Source: Endomicrobium sp.
Lineage (GTDB): Bacteria; Elusimicrobiota; Endomicrobiia; Endomicrobiales; Endomicrobiaceae
DNA: 33,166 nucleotides
Reading direction: 5' to 3'
Assembly (NCBI GenBank): GCA_031262885.1
Contig: JAISGV010000001.1
Span: 64,822-97,987, forward strand
Of this stretch, positions 24,282 to 32,927 are shown one piece after another. The position numbers and the translations under genes were made by a program. The notes beneath the pieces were generated by a model. The model was not told the DNA's origin, ran no database searches, and saw only the letters and a program-made list of their open reading frames with translations. The first letter of the stretch is position 1. Each line of letters opens with the position of its first letter.

Positions 24282-25199
24282 ATGTCTTTTGACTTTAAGG
24301 ATTTGCTTGCTATCAAGGATTTAAGTAAAAAAAATTTGCAAACGATATTATACTCTACGCAATGTTGTAAACAAATTTTAATGTCTGGCGAAAAAACGCC
24401 AATACTTGTTGATAAAAATGTTGCTATTTTATTTTATGAACCTTCAACTAGAACTAAAAATTCTTTTGAAATAGCCGCAAAAAGACTTTCTGCAAATGTT
24501 ATAAATATCTCTGTGAATACTTCTAGTGTAGTAAAAGGAGAGAGTATTACAGATACCGTTAAAACTCTAGAAGCTATGCGCATTGATTATATAATTATAA
24601 GACATTCGTCAGCAGGAATAGCTAATATGTTAGCTAAAAACTTTAAAGTATCTATAATAAATGCTGGAGATGGATTTCATGAGCATCCTACTCAAGGGCT
24701 TTTAGATCTATATACTATTTATGAATATAAAAAAAAAATAAAAGATTTAAAAGTATTAATTGTTGGTGATATTTTGCATTCTAGAGTTGCAAAATCAAAT
24801 ATATGGGCATTAAAAACAATGGGAGCAGAAGTATTTGTTTCAGGTCCACCGACTTTTATACCAGCTAATATTGAAGAGCTAGGTGTAACTGTTTTTCATA
24901 ATTTAGATGATATTATTGATAAAGTTGATGTTGTGAATATTTTAAGAATACAAAGCGAGAGACAAAAAGAAAATTTACTACCATCGTTACGTGAATATAT
25001 TTCTTTATATCAATTAAACAAAAAAAGATTATTAAATTTAAAATCAGAAGCTATCATCATGCATCCTGGGCCTATAAATAGAGGGATAGAGATAGATTCT
25101 GAAGTAGCTGATAGCAGTAAATCAGTAATTAATAAACAAGTAACAAATGGAATAGCTGTTAGAATGTCGATACTATCTCTTTTAAATAGAGATAAATAA
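24282..25199 (+). CDS. pyrB: Aspartate carbamoyltransferase catalytic subunit
   Basis: It makes carbamoyl aspartate from carbamoyl phosphate and aspartate. The 305 residues include the carbamoyl phosphate motif FYEPSTRTKNSFEIA, the VKGESITDTV loop with the Lys, HPTQGLLDLYTI and IMHPGPINRG. No regulatory subunit pyrI lies nearby; pyrC follows after 33 bases, as in Bacillota-type operons. The carbamoyl phosphate synthase genes carA and carB are not in the window. The preceding 45-base gap contains a small hairpin rather than a PyrR-type attenuator. Confidence 0.97.
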   Translation: MSFDFKDLLAIKDLSKKNLQTILYSTQCCKQILMSGEKTPILVDKNVAILFYEPSTRTKNSFEIAAKRLSANVINISVNTSSVVKGESITDTVKTLEAMRIDYIIIRHSSAGIANMLAKNFKVSIINAGDGFHEHPTQGLLDLYTIYEYKKKIKDLKVLIVGDILHSRVAKSNIWALKTMGAEVFVSGPPTFIPANIEELGVTVFHNLDDIIDKVDVVNILRIQSERQKENLLPSLREYISLYQLNKKRLLNLKSEAIIMHPGPINRGIEIDSEVADSSKSVINKQVTNGIAVRMSILSLLNRDK

Positions 25200-25232
25200 T
25201 AAATTTTAGATAAAGGAAATAAAGTTAATAAA

Positions 25233-26522
25233 GTGTTTGGTTTTAAAATTAAAAATATAAGAATAATAGATCCTTCGCAGAACAAGGACATGGTAGATGA
25301 TATTTTAATAGAAAATGATTTTATAGTTAATAAGTTTTCAGAAAAACTTGATATACATAATGAGATTACTGTGATTGACGGTACGGGGAAAATAGTTATT
25401 CCTGGAATCATAGATATACATTCACATTTAAGAGAACCAGGACAAGAAAATAAAGAAACAATATATACTGGGACTAGATCCGCTGTTAAAGGCGGTATTA
25501 CTACAGTATTTTGTATGCCTAATACTAATCCATATATAGATAATAGTACTGTTGTTGAGTCCATATTGTTTAGAGCTAAAAAAGAAGGAATTATTAATGT
25601 TTTTCCTATCGGTTGTATAACAAAAGGATCTAAAGGAATAGAATTGGCTGAAATTGGATTTCTTAAGAAATCAGGGATAATAGCAATAAGTGATGATGGA
25701 ATGTCAATATCTAATTCAGGTATTATGAAGCATGCTTTGGAATATTCTAAAATGTTTAATTTACCTGTTATTTCTCATTGTGAAGATAAAGGCTTAAGTG
25801 GCAATGGTGTAATGAACGAGGGTAAAAATTCAACTATTTTAGGGTTAAGAGGAATTCCTAGACAAGCTGAAGACATAATAGTAAATCGTGATATTATGTT
25901 GGCAGAATTAACTAATGCACATTTACATATTGCTCATGTATCAACCTTTGGGGCTGTAGATTTAATTAGAAGTGCTAAAAAAAAAGGTATAAAAATAACA
26001 GCTGAAACATGTCCGCATTATTTTACTTTAACTGATGAAGCTGTAAAATCATATAATACAAATACTAAAGTTAATCCTCCGTTAAGAGAACAAATCGATA
26101 TTGAAGCTATAAAATATGGACTTTCAGATGGTACAATAGATTGTATATGTACAGATCATGCTCCTCATACAATAGAAGATAAAAATTTACCATTTGACCT
26201 TGCACCATTTGGTATAATAGGTTTTGAAACTATGTTAAGTTTAATTTTGAATGAATTAGTTGATAAAGGCGTCTTAAATTTATTACAAGCGATTGCAAAG
26301 ATAACAACGAATCCTGCTAAAATTTTTAAATTAAAAAAAAGAGGTTCTTTAAAAATTGGCAGTTTCGCTGATTTAACTATAATAGATCCAAATCGTTCTT
26401 TTAAATTTGAAGAATCTTGTATACTTTCGAAAAATAAGAATTCTCCTTTTATAGGTCGACAATTTAAAGGATGTGTTGTAATGACAATGGTTTCTGGTAA
26501 AATTGTTTGGAAAATTTTTTAG
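25233..26522 (+). CDS. pyrC: Dihydroorotase, class I
   Basis: It closes carbamoyl aspartate to dihydroorotate. The 429 residues are typical for the class I enzyme. Metal motifs: DIHSHLREPGQE at the N-terminus, GGITTVFCMPNT, a catalytic His in SHCED, HIAHVST and CTDHAPH. The start is a GTG at 25233 with AAAGGA about 15 bases upstream, longer than ideal; no better in-frame start is close. Its stop lies 8 bases before the pyrK ATG. With pyrB it covers the second and third steps of UMP synthesis. Confidence 0.96.
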   Translation: MFGFKIKNIRIIDPSQNKDMVDDILIENDFIVNKFSEKLDIHNEITVIDGTGKIVIPGIIDIHSHLREPGQENKETIYTGTRSAVKGGITTVFCMPNTNPYIDNSTVVESILFRAKKEGIINVFPIGCITKGSKGIELAEIGFLKKSGIIAISDDGMSISNSGIMKHALEYSKMFNLPVISHCEDKGLSGNGVMNEGKNSTILGLRGIPRQAEDIIVNRDIMLAELTNAHLHIAHVSTFGAVDLIRSAKKKGIKITAETCPHYFTLTDEAVKSYNTNTKVNPPLREQIDIEAIKYGLSDGTIDCICTDHAPHTIEDKNLPFDLAPFGIIGFETMLSLILNELVDKGVLNLLQAIAKITTNPAKIFKLKKRGSLKIGSFADLTIIDPNRSFKFEESCILSKNKNSPFIGRQFKGCVVMTMVSGKIVWKIF

Positions 26523-26530
26523 GAATTAAA

Positions 26531-27310
26531 ATGTTTGATAAATACTATAAAATTATTTCTAATACTAAATTAAAAACTAATTATTATAATTTAACTGTTT
26601 TTATTGATGATAAAATCATAAAAAATTGTATTCCAGGACAATTTTTTATGATTAAAATTCCAGATTTTTTTTTATGTAGACCATTTAGTATTTATAATAT
26701 AGATTTTAAGAATAATAAAATTAGTTTTTTGTATAAAGTTATAGGCTACGGTACAAAAAAATTATCTGAAATTAAATCAGGCAATATAAGAATGTTAGGA
26801 CCTTTAGGTATTGGATACAACTTAAAAATATGTAATAAATTAGGCGTAAATAATGATATTGCAATTATTGCAGGAGGTACTGGAATAGTATCTGTTAATT
26901 CATTATTGCTTAACTTAATTAAGCCTGGAGAACTTTTTTATGGTGTACAGTCAGAAAAAGATTTTTTAAATATTGATAAATTTAAAAAAAATAATTGGAA
27001 AATCACTATTTCTAGTGAAGATGGTTCAATTGGATATAAAGGTAATATAATAAACTTATTTATTAAAAGATTGGAAAATAAAACTTATAACAAAAAGTTA
27101 ATTATTTTTGCTTGTGGTCCAAAAAATATGTTGAAAAAAATACTATATATTGCAAAAAAAAATAACATTGACGGGTTTATATCTCTTGAAGGAAAAATGG
27201 CATGTGGAGTAGGAAATTGTCAAAGCTGTGCTATTAAAATAAATAATGAAATTAAAATGGTATGTAAGGATGGACCTGTATTTAGAATAAAAGATATTAA
27301 TTTCGAATAA
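26531..27310 (+). CDS. pyrK: Dihydroorotate dehydrogenase electron transfer subunit
   Basis: PyrK passes electrons from PyrD to NAD+ through FAD and a 2Fe-2S cluster. I start it at the ATG at 26531, after AGGA at 26521-26524; the earlier in-frame ATG lies inside pyrC. The length is 259 residues. It has the FAD motif RPFSIYNI, the GPLGIGY turn and the nucleotide-binding AGGTGIVSV. A C-terminal cluster site, CGVGNCQSC plus a later Cys, fits C-x4-C-x2-C...C. It directly precedes pyrD, its partner. The pair implies an NAD-linked class 1B dihydroorotate dehydrogenase. Confidence 0.95.
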   Translation: MFDKYYKIISNTKLKTNYYNLTVFIDDKIIKNCIPGQFFMIKIPDFFLCRPFSIYNIDFKNNKISFLYKVIGYGTKKLSEIKSGNIRMLGPLGIGYNLKICNKLGVNNDIAIIAGGTGIVSVNSLLLNLIKPGELFYGVQSEKDFLNIDKFKKNNWKITISSEDGSIGYKGNIINLFIKRLENKTYNKKLIIFACGPKNMLKKILYIAKKNNIDGFISLEGKMACGVGNCQSCAIKINNEIKMVCKDGPVFRIKDINFE

Positions 27311-27330
27311 TAGGGAAGAGATTTATAAAT

Positions 27331-28245
27331 ATGAAACCTGATTTAAGTATGGATTTTGCTGGAGTTCATTTCAAAAATCCTGTATTAACAGCTTCAGGAA
27401 CTTTTGGATATGGAGATGAATTATTAGATGTTTTTCCAGTTAATAAGCTAGGTGGAATTATAACTAAAACTGTGACATTGAATCCTTGTAATGGAAATGA
27501 ACAACCTAGAATAGCTGAAGTAACTGCTGGATTGTTAAATAGTATAGGATTACAAAATATCGGTATTGAAAATTTTATTTCACAACCTATGAAGAAACTT
27601 AAAAAGATTGGGATTCCTATAATAGTTAGTATTTCTGGTTCAACTGTAGAAGAATACATAAAAATTATAGAAATATTGAATGTGCAAGTTGGTGTATCAA
27701 TGATTGAATTAAATTTATCATGTCCTAATTTAAATAAAATACCGATATGTAATGATATTGTTTTAATGAAAAATATAATAATAAATGCTAAAAAAAACTC
27801 TAATTTACCAATAATTGTAAAATTATCACCTATGGTAACTGATATTTCTGAAATAGCGGTTATAGTACAAAATGCAGGAGCTGACGGGATTACAATAGCA
27901 AATACATATCCAGCCATGGCAATAAATATAAGAACTTTTAAACCTAAATTATCAACTGTAAAAGGAGGTATGTCTGGACCTTGTATAAAACCACTATCTA
28001 TAAGATGCGTATATGATGTTTATAAAGTAATCAACATACCCATTTTGGGATGTGGTGGCATAATGGAAGGACCTGATGTAGTAGAGTTTATATTAGCTGG
28101 AGCTAAAGTTGTAAGTATTGGGAGTGCTTGTTTAATATCACCATTTAATTTAATTAATATTGTTAAAGAATTGGAAAATATATTAAAGAAACAAAACATT
28201 AAATCTTTAAATAGTATAGTAGGGAAAGCACATACTATTCAATAG
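27331..28245 (+). CDS. pyrD: Dihydroorotate dehydrogenase catalytic subunit, class 1B
   Basis: It oxidises dihydroorotate to orotate with FMN. The 304 residues start with the DFAGVHFKNPVLTASGTFGYG segment. They contain ELNLSCPN, whose Cys is the catalytic base of class 1 enzymes, and a glycine-rich FMN phosphate site near GCGGIMEGPDVVEF. Class 1B enzymes work as a heterotetramer with PyrK, and pyrK lies 20 bases upstream. The soluble NAD-linked type does not need a respiratory quinone, which suits a fermentative or anaerobic cell, though this is an inference. Confidence 0.97.
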   Translation: MKPDLSMDFAGVHFKNPVLTASGTFGYGDELLDVFPVNKLGGIITKTVTLNPCNGNEQPRIAEVTAGLLNSIGLQNIGIENFISQPMKKLKKIGIPIIVSISGSTVEEYIKIIEILNVQVGVSMIELNLSCPNLNKIPICNDIVLMKNIIINAKKNSNLPIIVKLSPMVTDISEIAVIVQNAGADGITIANTYPAMAINIRTFKPKLSTVKGGMSGPCIKPLSIRCVYDVYKVINIPILGCGGIMEGPDVVEFILAGAKVVSIGSACLISPFNLINIVKELENILKKQNIKSLNSIVGKAHTIQ

Positions 28246-28267
28246 CATAAAATAATTAAGGGTAAGT

Positions 28268-28924
28268 ATGATAAAAAGAATAATCTTGGCATTAGATATT
28301 GATAATTTATATGAAGCTGAAAAATTGATAGTTGAAAGTGAAAACTACATAGATATTTATAAAGTAGGTATGATGGCTTTTTTAAAATTTGGAAAGGATA
28401 TTATAAAAATAATAGAGAAAAATCGAAAGAAAATTTTCCTAGATTTAAAATTTCATGATATACCTAATACTGTTAAATATTCCGTAGAAGCAGCAAGAGA
28501 TCTTGGTGTATTTAGTATAACTATACACTCAATAGGAGGTAGCGAAATGATTAAAGCTGCAACGTCTGTTTACAATAGACCTAAGATCTGGGCTGTTAGT
28601 GTTTTAACAAGCCAACAAGTTTCTTCTTGTAATGAAGTTGTCAAGAGAGCTGAATTAGCTAAATATAATGGAGTTGATGGGGTTATAGCTTCTCCTTTAG
28701 ATATTGTTGCAATTAAAAAAAAATGTGGAAATGATTTTGCTGTTATAACTCCTGGAATAAGATTAAATGAGTCAAAATGTGATGATCAAAAAAGAATTGC
28801 TACTCCAGAATATGCTTTAAAATCAGGTGCAAGTTTCATAATTATTGGTAGACCTATATTAAAATCTAAAACGCCAATAAAAACTTTATCTAATATTTAT
28901 AATGACATTATAAATATTAGATAA
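28268..28924 (+). CDS. pyrF: Orotidine 5'-phosphate decarboxylase
   Basis: It decarboxylates OMP to UMP. The 218 residues form a TIM barrel with ILALDIDN at the start. The catalytic motif FLDLKFHDIPNTV carries the Asp-x-Lys-x2-Asp tetrad residues. VITPGIRL and IIGRPILK form the phosphate-binding part near the C-terminus. AAGGG precedes the ATG closely. It follows pyrD after 22 bases and precedes pyrE after a 55-base gap containing a 20-base A/T palindrome. Confidence 0.96.
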   Translation: MIKRIILALDIDNLYEAEKLIVESENYIDIYKVGMMAFLKFGKDIIKIIEKNRKKIFLDLKFHDIPNTVKYSVEAARDLGVFSITIHSIGGSEMIKAATSVYNRPKIWAVSVLTSQQVSSCNEVVKRAELAKYNGVDGVIASPLDIVAIKKKCGNDFAVITPGIRLNESKCDDQKRIATPEYALKSGASFIIIGRPILKSKTPIKTLSNIYNDIINIR

Positions 28925-28938
28925 AGTTTTTATTAGTC

Positions 28939-28958
28939 TTTTATTTTTAAAAATAAAA
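28939..28958. repeat. Perfect 20-bp A/T palindrome between pyrF and pyrE
   Basis: The gap holds TTTTATTTTT followed by its exact complement, four bases before the AGGAG of pyrE. All pairs are A:T and there is no loop. It could be a weak transcript hairpin or chance. Confidence 0.5.
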
Positions 28959-28979
28959 CATAGGAGATAATTTAAAAAC

Positions 28980-29561
28980 ATGCAACAATTTGAATTAGAA
29001 AGTTTTTTTAAAGATAGTAATGCAATTCTAAATGGACATTTTAGGTTATCTAGTGGATTGCATTCTAATTTATATTTTCAATCAGCACTAATTTTACAAT
29101 ATCCAAATAAAGCTATACAATTAGCTACTGAATTAACAAATAAACTTTATAAGTACGGTATAAATAAAACTAAAGTTGATGTTGTCATATCTCCTGCTAT
29201 GGGAGGTGTTATTATTGGACATGAAGTTGCTAAGATATTTGGAGTAAGAGCAATATTTACAGAAAGAGTTAATGGAATTATGACTTTAAGGCGAGGATTT
29301 TCCTTAAAAAAAAATGAAAAACTTCTAATAATAGAAGACGTTATAACAACTGGCATTTCTACCAAAGAAGTCATTGAAGTAGTGAAAAAATTCGATGTAA
29401 AAATAACAGCTATAGCCTCTTTAATAAATAGAAGTCCAAAAGATGTTAATTTTAAAATACCAAAATTTTCTTTACTTTATTTCAATGTAAAAAATTATGA
29501 TGAAAAAACATGTCCTTTATGCAAGCTTAATGTAAAAATATTTAAACCCGGAAGTAGATGA
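28980..29561 (+). CDS. pyrE: Orotate phosphoribosyltransferase
   Basis: It transfers ribose phosphate from PRPP to orotate, giving OMP. The 193 residues begin with the FRLSSGLHSN orotate-binding segment and continue with ISPAMGGVIIGHEVA and FTERVNG. The PRPP motif is LLIIEDVITTGIST. The C-terminal end has DEKTCPLCK with a C-x2-C pair, which occurs in a subset of PyrE proteins. The TGA stop is another sign of the standard code. AGGAG at 28962-28966 is about 13 bases from the ATG. It completes pyrBCKDFE, so only carbamoyl phosphate must come from elsewhere. Confidence 0.96.
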   Translation: MQQFELESFFKDSNAILNGHFRLSSGLHSNLYFQSALILQYPNKAIQLATELTNKLYKYGINKTKVDVVISPAMGGVIIGHEVAKIFGVRAIFTERVNGIMTLRRGFSLKKNEKLLIIEDVITTGISTKEVIEVVKKFDVKITAIASLINRSPKDVNFKIPKFSLLYFNVKNYDEKTCPLCKLNVKIFKPGSR

Positions 29562-29645
29562 AGTTGAGACATAAATAATACTCCAAAATTTTTAATTTTT
29601 TAAAATTATAAGTTATTAGTAATTTATTATAGGAGAGTAAATCAC

Positions 29646-30608
29646 ATGTCCATTACATATAAAAAAGCTGGCGTGAATATTGAGAGAGGAAATGAATTAA
29701 TAAAGAAATTACGAAAAAAATTTCCTAAGATAGGAGGATTCGGGGGAATATTTCACATAGCTGGTACAAAATATAATCTTGTTAGTTCAGCCGATGGAGT
29801 AGGTACTAAACTTAAATTAGCTTTTTTACTGAACAAACATGATACTGTAGGTATAGATTTAGTAGCAATGAATGTTAATGATTTAATATGTGTAGGAGCG
29901 AAGCCTCTTTTCTTTTTGGATTACCTTGCTTGTTCAAAATTGAATTTAACACAAATAGAACAAATTATAAATGGAATTTCTAAAGGCTGTGATCTTTCTG
30001 GTGTGCAATTGATAGGAGGAGAAACAGCCGAAATGCCTAATTTTTATAAAAATAACGAATATGACTTAGCAGGCTTTTCTGTTGGTATAGTAAAAAAAGG
30101 GAAAGAAATTAATGGGAAAAATATAAAACCTGGTGATAGTATAATAGGATTACCTTCTAGTGGTCTTCACTCTAACGGATATTCTTTGATAAGAAAAGCT
30201 ATGACAGATATAGAATTAAGAAAACATTCTAAGAAATTACTTTGTCCAACCAGAATATATGTTAATGAAATTTTAAATGCAATTGAAAAATTTAATTATG
30301 ATGCAGAAAATATAGTCGGCATCGCCCATATTACCGGAGGCGGTTTTTATGACAAAATAAATCGAATTTTACCTAAAGATGTAATGGTTATTATTAGAAA
30401 AAAATCTTGGAGAGTTCCTAATATCTTTAAGATCATACAAGAAAAATGTAATCTTGCAGACAAAGATATTTATGGAACTTTGAATATGGGCATTGGTATG
30501 GTTTTGATAGTAAAATCTGCTGTTTCACAGCAGATAAAAACTTTTTTTAAAAATGCGAAATTAATAGGTTATGTAGAAAAAGGTAAAAAAGGAGTAGAAC
30601 TCATATAA
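29646..30608 (+). CDS. purM: Phosphoribosylformylglycinamidine cyclo-ligase (AIR synthetase)
   Basis: It closes the imidazole ring of AIR using ATP. The 320 residues are a little shorter than the E. coli enzyme (345), mainly near the N-terminus. The order is TYKKAGVNIERGNEL, GGFGGIFHI, SADGVGTKLKLAF, VNDLICVGAKPLFFLDYLA, IGGETAEMPNFY and IAHITGGGFYDKI. AGGAG with good spacing precedes the ATG at 29646. The 84-base gap after pyrE is A/T-rich with no recognisable element. purN follows one base after the stop. A 9-bp-arm hairpin lies inside the gene near its end. Confidence 0.96.
   Translation: MSITYKKAGVNIERGNELIKKLRKKFPKIGGFGGIFHIAGTKYNLVSSADGVGTKLKLAFLLNKHDTVGIDLVAMNVNDLICVGAKPLFFLDYLACSKLNLTQIEQIINGISKGCDLSGVQLIGGETAEMPNFYKNNEYDLAGFSVGIVKKGKEINGKNIKPGDSIIGLPSSGLHSNGYSLIRKAMTDIELRKHSKKLLCPTRIYVNEILNAIEKFNYDAENIVGIAHITGGGFYDKINRILPKDVMVIIRKKSWRVPNIFKIIQEKCNLADKDIYGTLNMGIGMVLIVKSAVSQQIKTFFKNAKLIGYVEKGKKGVELI
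30515..30535 (+). repeat. G/C-containing hairpin in the 3' part of purM
   Basis: Bases 30515-30523 and 30527-30535 pair perfectly over 9 bp around a TTC loop (core CTGCTG/CAGCAG). A T run occurs a few bases downstream (30543-30549), after AAAAAC. It resembles an imperfect intrinsic terminator lying inside the coding region. Termination would cut off purM, so function is doubtful. Confidence 0.45.
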
Positions 30609-30609
30609 A

Positions 30610-31206
30610 ATGAAACGTATTGCTATATTAGTATCTGGAAATGGTTCAAATATGCTATCAATAATAAATTCAACTAAATTCGGAATATTAAAAGGTATAG
30701 CAGAAGTTGTATTAGTTATATCCAATAATAATGAAGCTAAAGCTATAAAAAAGGCTCAAAAAGAAAATATAAAAAAAATAATTTGTCTAAACGAAATGAC
30801 CTTTAATAGTAAAGATACTTTTGATAATGAATTATTAAGTGAATTATATATTGCCAAAATAGATTTAATATGTCTAGCTGGGTATATTAAAAAGATAAGT
30901 AAAAAAATAATTGAAATATATTCATATAAAATTCTTAATGTTCATCCTGCATTGTTACCTAAATTTGGAGGTAAAGGTATGTATGGAAAGAATGTGCATT
31001 TAGCTGTTTTAAAATCTAAAGAACAAGAAACTGGCGCAACTATACATTTTGTGGATGAAAATTATGATACTGGTAGTATAATTATAAAAAAGAAAATAAA
31101 AATATTTAAAAAAGACGATATAGAAGATATTGCAAATAAAGTATTAAAAATAGAGCATGACATATATCCAAAAGCAATAAAAAAAGTAATAGAAACGATG
31201 AAGTAA
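30610..31206 (+). CDS. purN: Phosphoribosylglycinamide formyltransferase
   Basis: It formylates GAR with 10-formyltetrahydrofolate. The 198 residues start RIAILVSGNGSNML, a glycine loop for the phosphate. LAGYIKKISKKII is followed by the catalytic Asn and His in NVHPALLP. The catalytic Asp lies in DENYDTGSI. The ATG is one base after the purM stop, and GGAG inside purM (about 30590) is the likely binding site, so translation is coupled to purM. It consumes the GAR made by PurD at the start of the block. Confidence 0.95.
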   Translation: MKRIAILVSGNGSNMLSIINSTKFGILKGIAEVVLVISNNNEAKAIKKAQKENIKKIICLNEMTFNSKDTFDNELLSELYIAKIDLICLAGYIKKISKKIIEIYSYKILNVHPALLPKFGGKGMYGKNVHLAVLKSKEQETGATIHFVDENYDTGSIIIKKKIKIFKKDDIEDIANKVLKIEHDIYPKAIKKVIETMK

Positions 31207-31240
31207 AGTTTGTATAAACAAATATAAGGAGGTAATTTAA

Positions 31241-32536
31241 ATGATATCACGATATACAAAATCTGAAATGGGAGATATATGGTCTGAGGAAAATAGATAT
31301 CAAAAAATGTTAAGTATTGAAATTTTTGCGGCTGAAGCAATGTGTAAAATGGGAATTGTCCCTAGAGAAGCAATTAAAATAATAAAAAATAAAGCTAAAA
31401 TTAATATAAATAGAATAAAAGAAATTGAAAGTACTGTAAAGCATGATGTTATAGCATTTCTTACATCCATAGTAGAAAGCGTAGGTTCATATGGCAGATT
31501 TTTACATTTAGGGATGACTTCTTCAGATGTTTTAGATACAGCTACGGCTGTACAATTAAGAGAATCAACACAATTACTTATATCTGAGAGTATTAAATTA
31601 GCCGATATAATAAATAAATTAATTATAAAGTATAAAACTGTTCCAATGATTGGCAGAACTCATGGTATTCATGCAGAACCTATGACATTTGGACTAAAAG
31701 CTGCATCTTGGTATTGTGAAGTAAAAAGATCTATAGAAAGACTTAATTTTGTATTAGAAACAGTAAGTTATGGTAAAATTTCAGGAGCAGTAGGTACTAT
31801 GGCCCATTTAGATCCTGAAGTTGAAAAATATGTATGTAAAAAAATGAATCTTAAAGAAGAACCTATCTCTACTCAGATTATTCCTAGAGATAGACATTCT
31901 ATTTATATTTCAATTTTAGCACATGTAGGAGCTGCTATTGAAAGAATTGCAACAGAGATTAGGCATTTACAAAGAACAGAAGTTGCAGAAGTAGAAGAGC
32001 CATTTACATCTGGCCAAAAAGGATCTTCAGCTATGCCTCATAAAAAAAATCCTATTATTTCAGAAAATATTTGTGGTTTAGCAAGACTGTTAAGAGGCTA
32101 TGTCACTGTAGCAATGGAAAATATTTCTTTATGGCATGAAAGAGATATAAGTCATTCTTCAACAGAAAGAATTTTATTACCAGACGCATCTATAGCATTA
32201 CATTATATGATTGTAAGAATGCAATACTTATTATCAGGATTAAATGTTAAAGCTCAAAACATGAAATTAAATCTAAATAAAACAATGGACGTTATTTTTT
32301 CTGGATCTATATTAATCTCATTAATAAATAAAGGTATGTCTAGAGAATCTGCTTATTCAATGGTTCAAAAAATCAGCTTTGACGCTGCCAATGAACATAT
32401 TAGCTTTGAAGAAGCTTGCATAAAAAATTCTAATTTAGGTAAACATTTAAATATTAAAGAAATAAAAGATAATTGTGATCTTACCTTACAATTTAAAAAT
32501 ATTGATTATATAATTCGTAGAGCATTATCTGATTGA
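31241..32536 (+). CDS. purB: Adenylosuccinate lyase
   Basis: It acts twice in purine synthesis, cleaving SAICAR to AICAR and adenylosuccinate to AMP. The 431 residues match the fumarase/aspartase superfamily. The order is SRYTKSEMGDIW, LGMTSSDVLDT, RTHGIHAEPMTFG, and the signature GSSAMPHKKNP with the flexible catalytic loop. The strong AAGGAGG before the ATG is one of the best binding sites in the block. It ends the nucleotide block with a TGA stop. purF, purL, purC, purH and purA are not in the window. Confidence 0.97.
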   Translation: MISRYTKSEMGDIWSEENRYQKMLSIEIFAAEAMCKMGIVPREAIKIIKNKAKININRIKEIESTVKHDVIAFLTSIVESVGSYGRFLHLGMTSSDVLDTATAVQLRESTQLLISESIKLADIINKLIIKYKTVPMIGRTHGIHAEPMTFGLKAASWYCEVKRSIERLNFVLETVSYGKISGAVGTMAHLDPEVEKYVCKKMNLKEEPISTQIIPRDRHSIYISILAHVGAAIERIATEIRHLQRTEVAEVEEPFTSGQKGSSAMPHKKNPIISENICGLARLLRGYVTVAMENISLWHERDISHSSTERILLPDASIALHYMIVRMQYLLSGLNVKAQNMKLNLNKTMDVIFSGSILISLINKGMSRESAYSMVQKISFDAANEHISFEEACIKNSNLGKHLNIKEIKDNCDLTLQFKNIDYIIRRALSD

Positions 32537-32543
32537 ATTAATA

Positions 32544-32573
32544 TTTAGTATTTAATACACAATTAGATATAAT
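32544..32573 (+). promoter_or_regulatory. Possible promoter of the tRNA-tuf unit
   Basis: A perfect TATAAT (32568-32573) lies 18 bases after TTTAGT (32544-32549), a weak -35. It is about 70 bases before tRNA-Tyr, in the 105-base gap after purB. No terminator of purB is obvious, so readthrough is also possible. Confidence 0.35.
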
Positions 32574-32641
32574 TATTGTTATAAATTATGTACTATATTT
32601 GAGATAGAACTTAGATATATGTAAGAGAATATAGAAGTGGC

Positions 32642-32723
32642 GGGGGTGTGGCAGAGCGGTTTAATGCACCAGACTGTAAATCTGGCGGGTTTCCCTTCGG
32701 TGGTTCGAATCCATCCGCCCCCA
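32642..32723 (+). tRNA. tRNA-Tyr (anticodon GTA)
   Basis: An 82-nt class II tRNA: acceptor GGGGGTG/CGCCCCC with discriminator A, anticodon loop CTGTAAA (GTA), a long variable arm around CCCTTCGG, and T loop TTCGAAT. CCA is not encoded. It is first in the Tyr-Gly-Thr-tuf cluster, an order shared by several bacterial phyla. Confidence 0.97.
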
Positions 32724-32735
32724 TTATGAGTGTAT

Positions 32736-32806
32736 GCGGAAGTAGCATAGTGGTAATGCTCCAGCCTTCCAAGCTGATTATGCGGGTTCGATTCCCGTCT
32801 TCCGCT
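32736..32806 (+). tRNA. tRNA-Gly (anticodon TCC)
   Basis: A 71-nt tRNA with acceptor GCGGAAG/CTTCCGC, discriminator T, anticodon loop CTTCCAA (TCC) and T loop TTCGATT. The first pair of the anticodon stem (C:A) is mismatched. CCA is not encoded. It lies 12 bases after tRNA-Tyr. Confidence 0.96.
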
Positions 32807-32828
32807 TGTTGTATGTAGTATAAAAAGA

Positions 32829-32900
32829 GCCGAGATGGCTCAGTGGTAGAGCACCTTCTTGGTAAGGAGGTGGTCGTGGGTTCAATTCCCACTCTCGGCT
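32829..32900 (+). tRNA. tRNA-Thr (anticodon GGT)
   Basis: A 72-nt tRNA with acceptor GCCGAGA/TCTCGGC, discriminator T, anticodon loop TTGGTAA (GGT) and T loop TTCAATT. CCA is not encoded. It lies 27 bases before the tuf start and is probably processed from the tuf transcript. Confidence 0.96.
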
Positions 32901-32927
32901 AATTTAAAATTAGAGGTATAGTTAAAT

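Noticed and set aside
25010-25564. 184-codon minus-strand frame across pyrB/pyrC
   Set aside because: Antisense shadow of two strongly conserved genes with no recognisable family.
27366-27917. 183-codon minus-strand frame within pyrD
   Set aside because: Antisense shadow; pyrD motifs on the plus strand are unmistakable.
32611-32892. 93-codon minus-strand frame with MGIEPTTTS-, DGNRTR- and GADGFEPP-like segments
   Set aside because: It is the antisense of tRNA-Tyr, tRNA-Gly and tRNA-Thr; such translations are a well-known false gene product of tRNA clusters.
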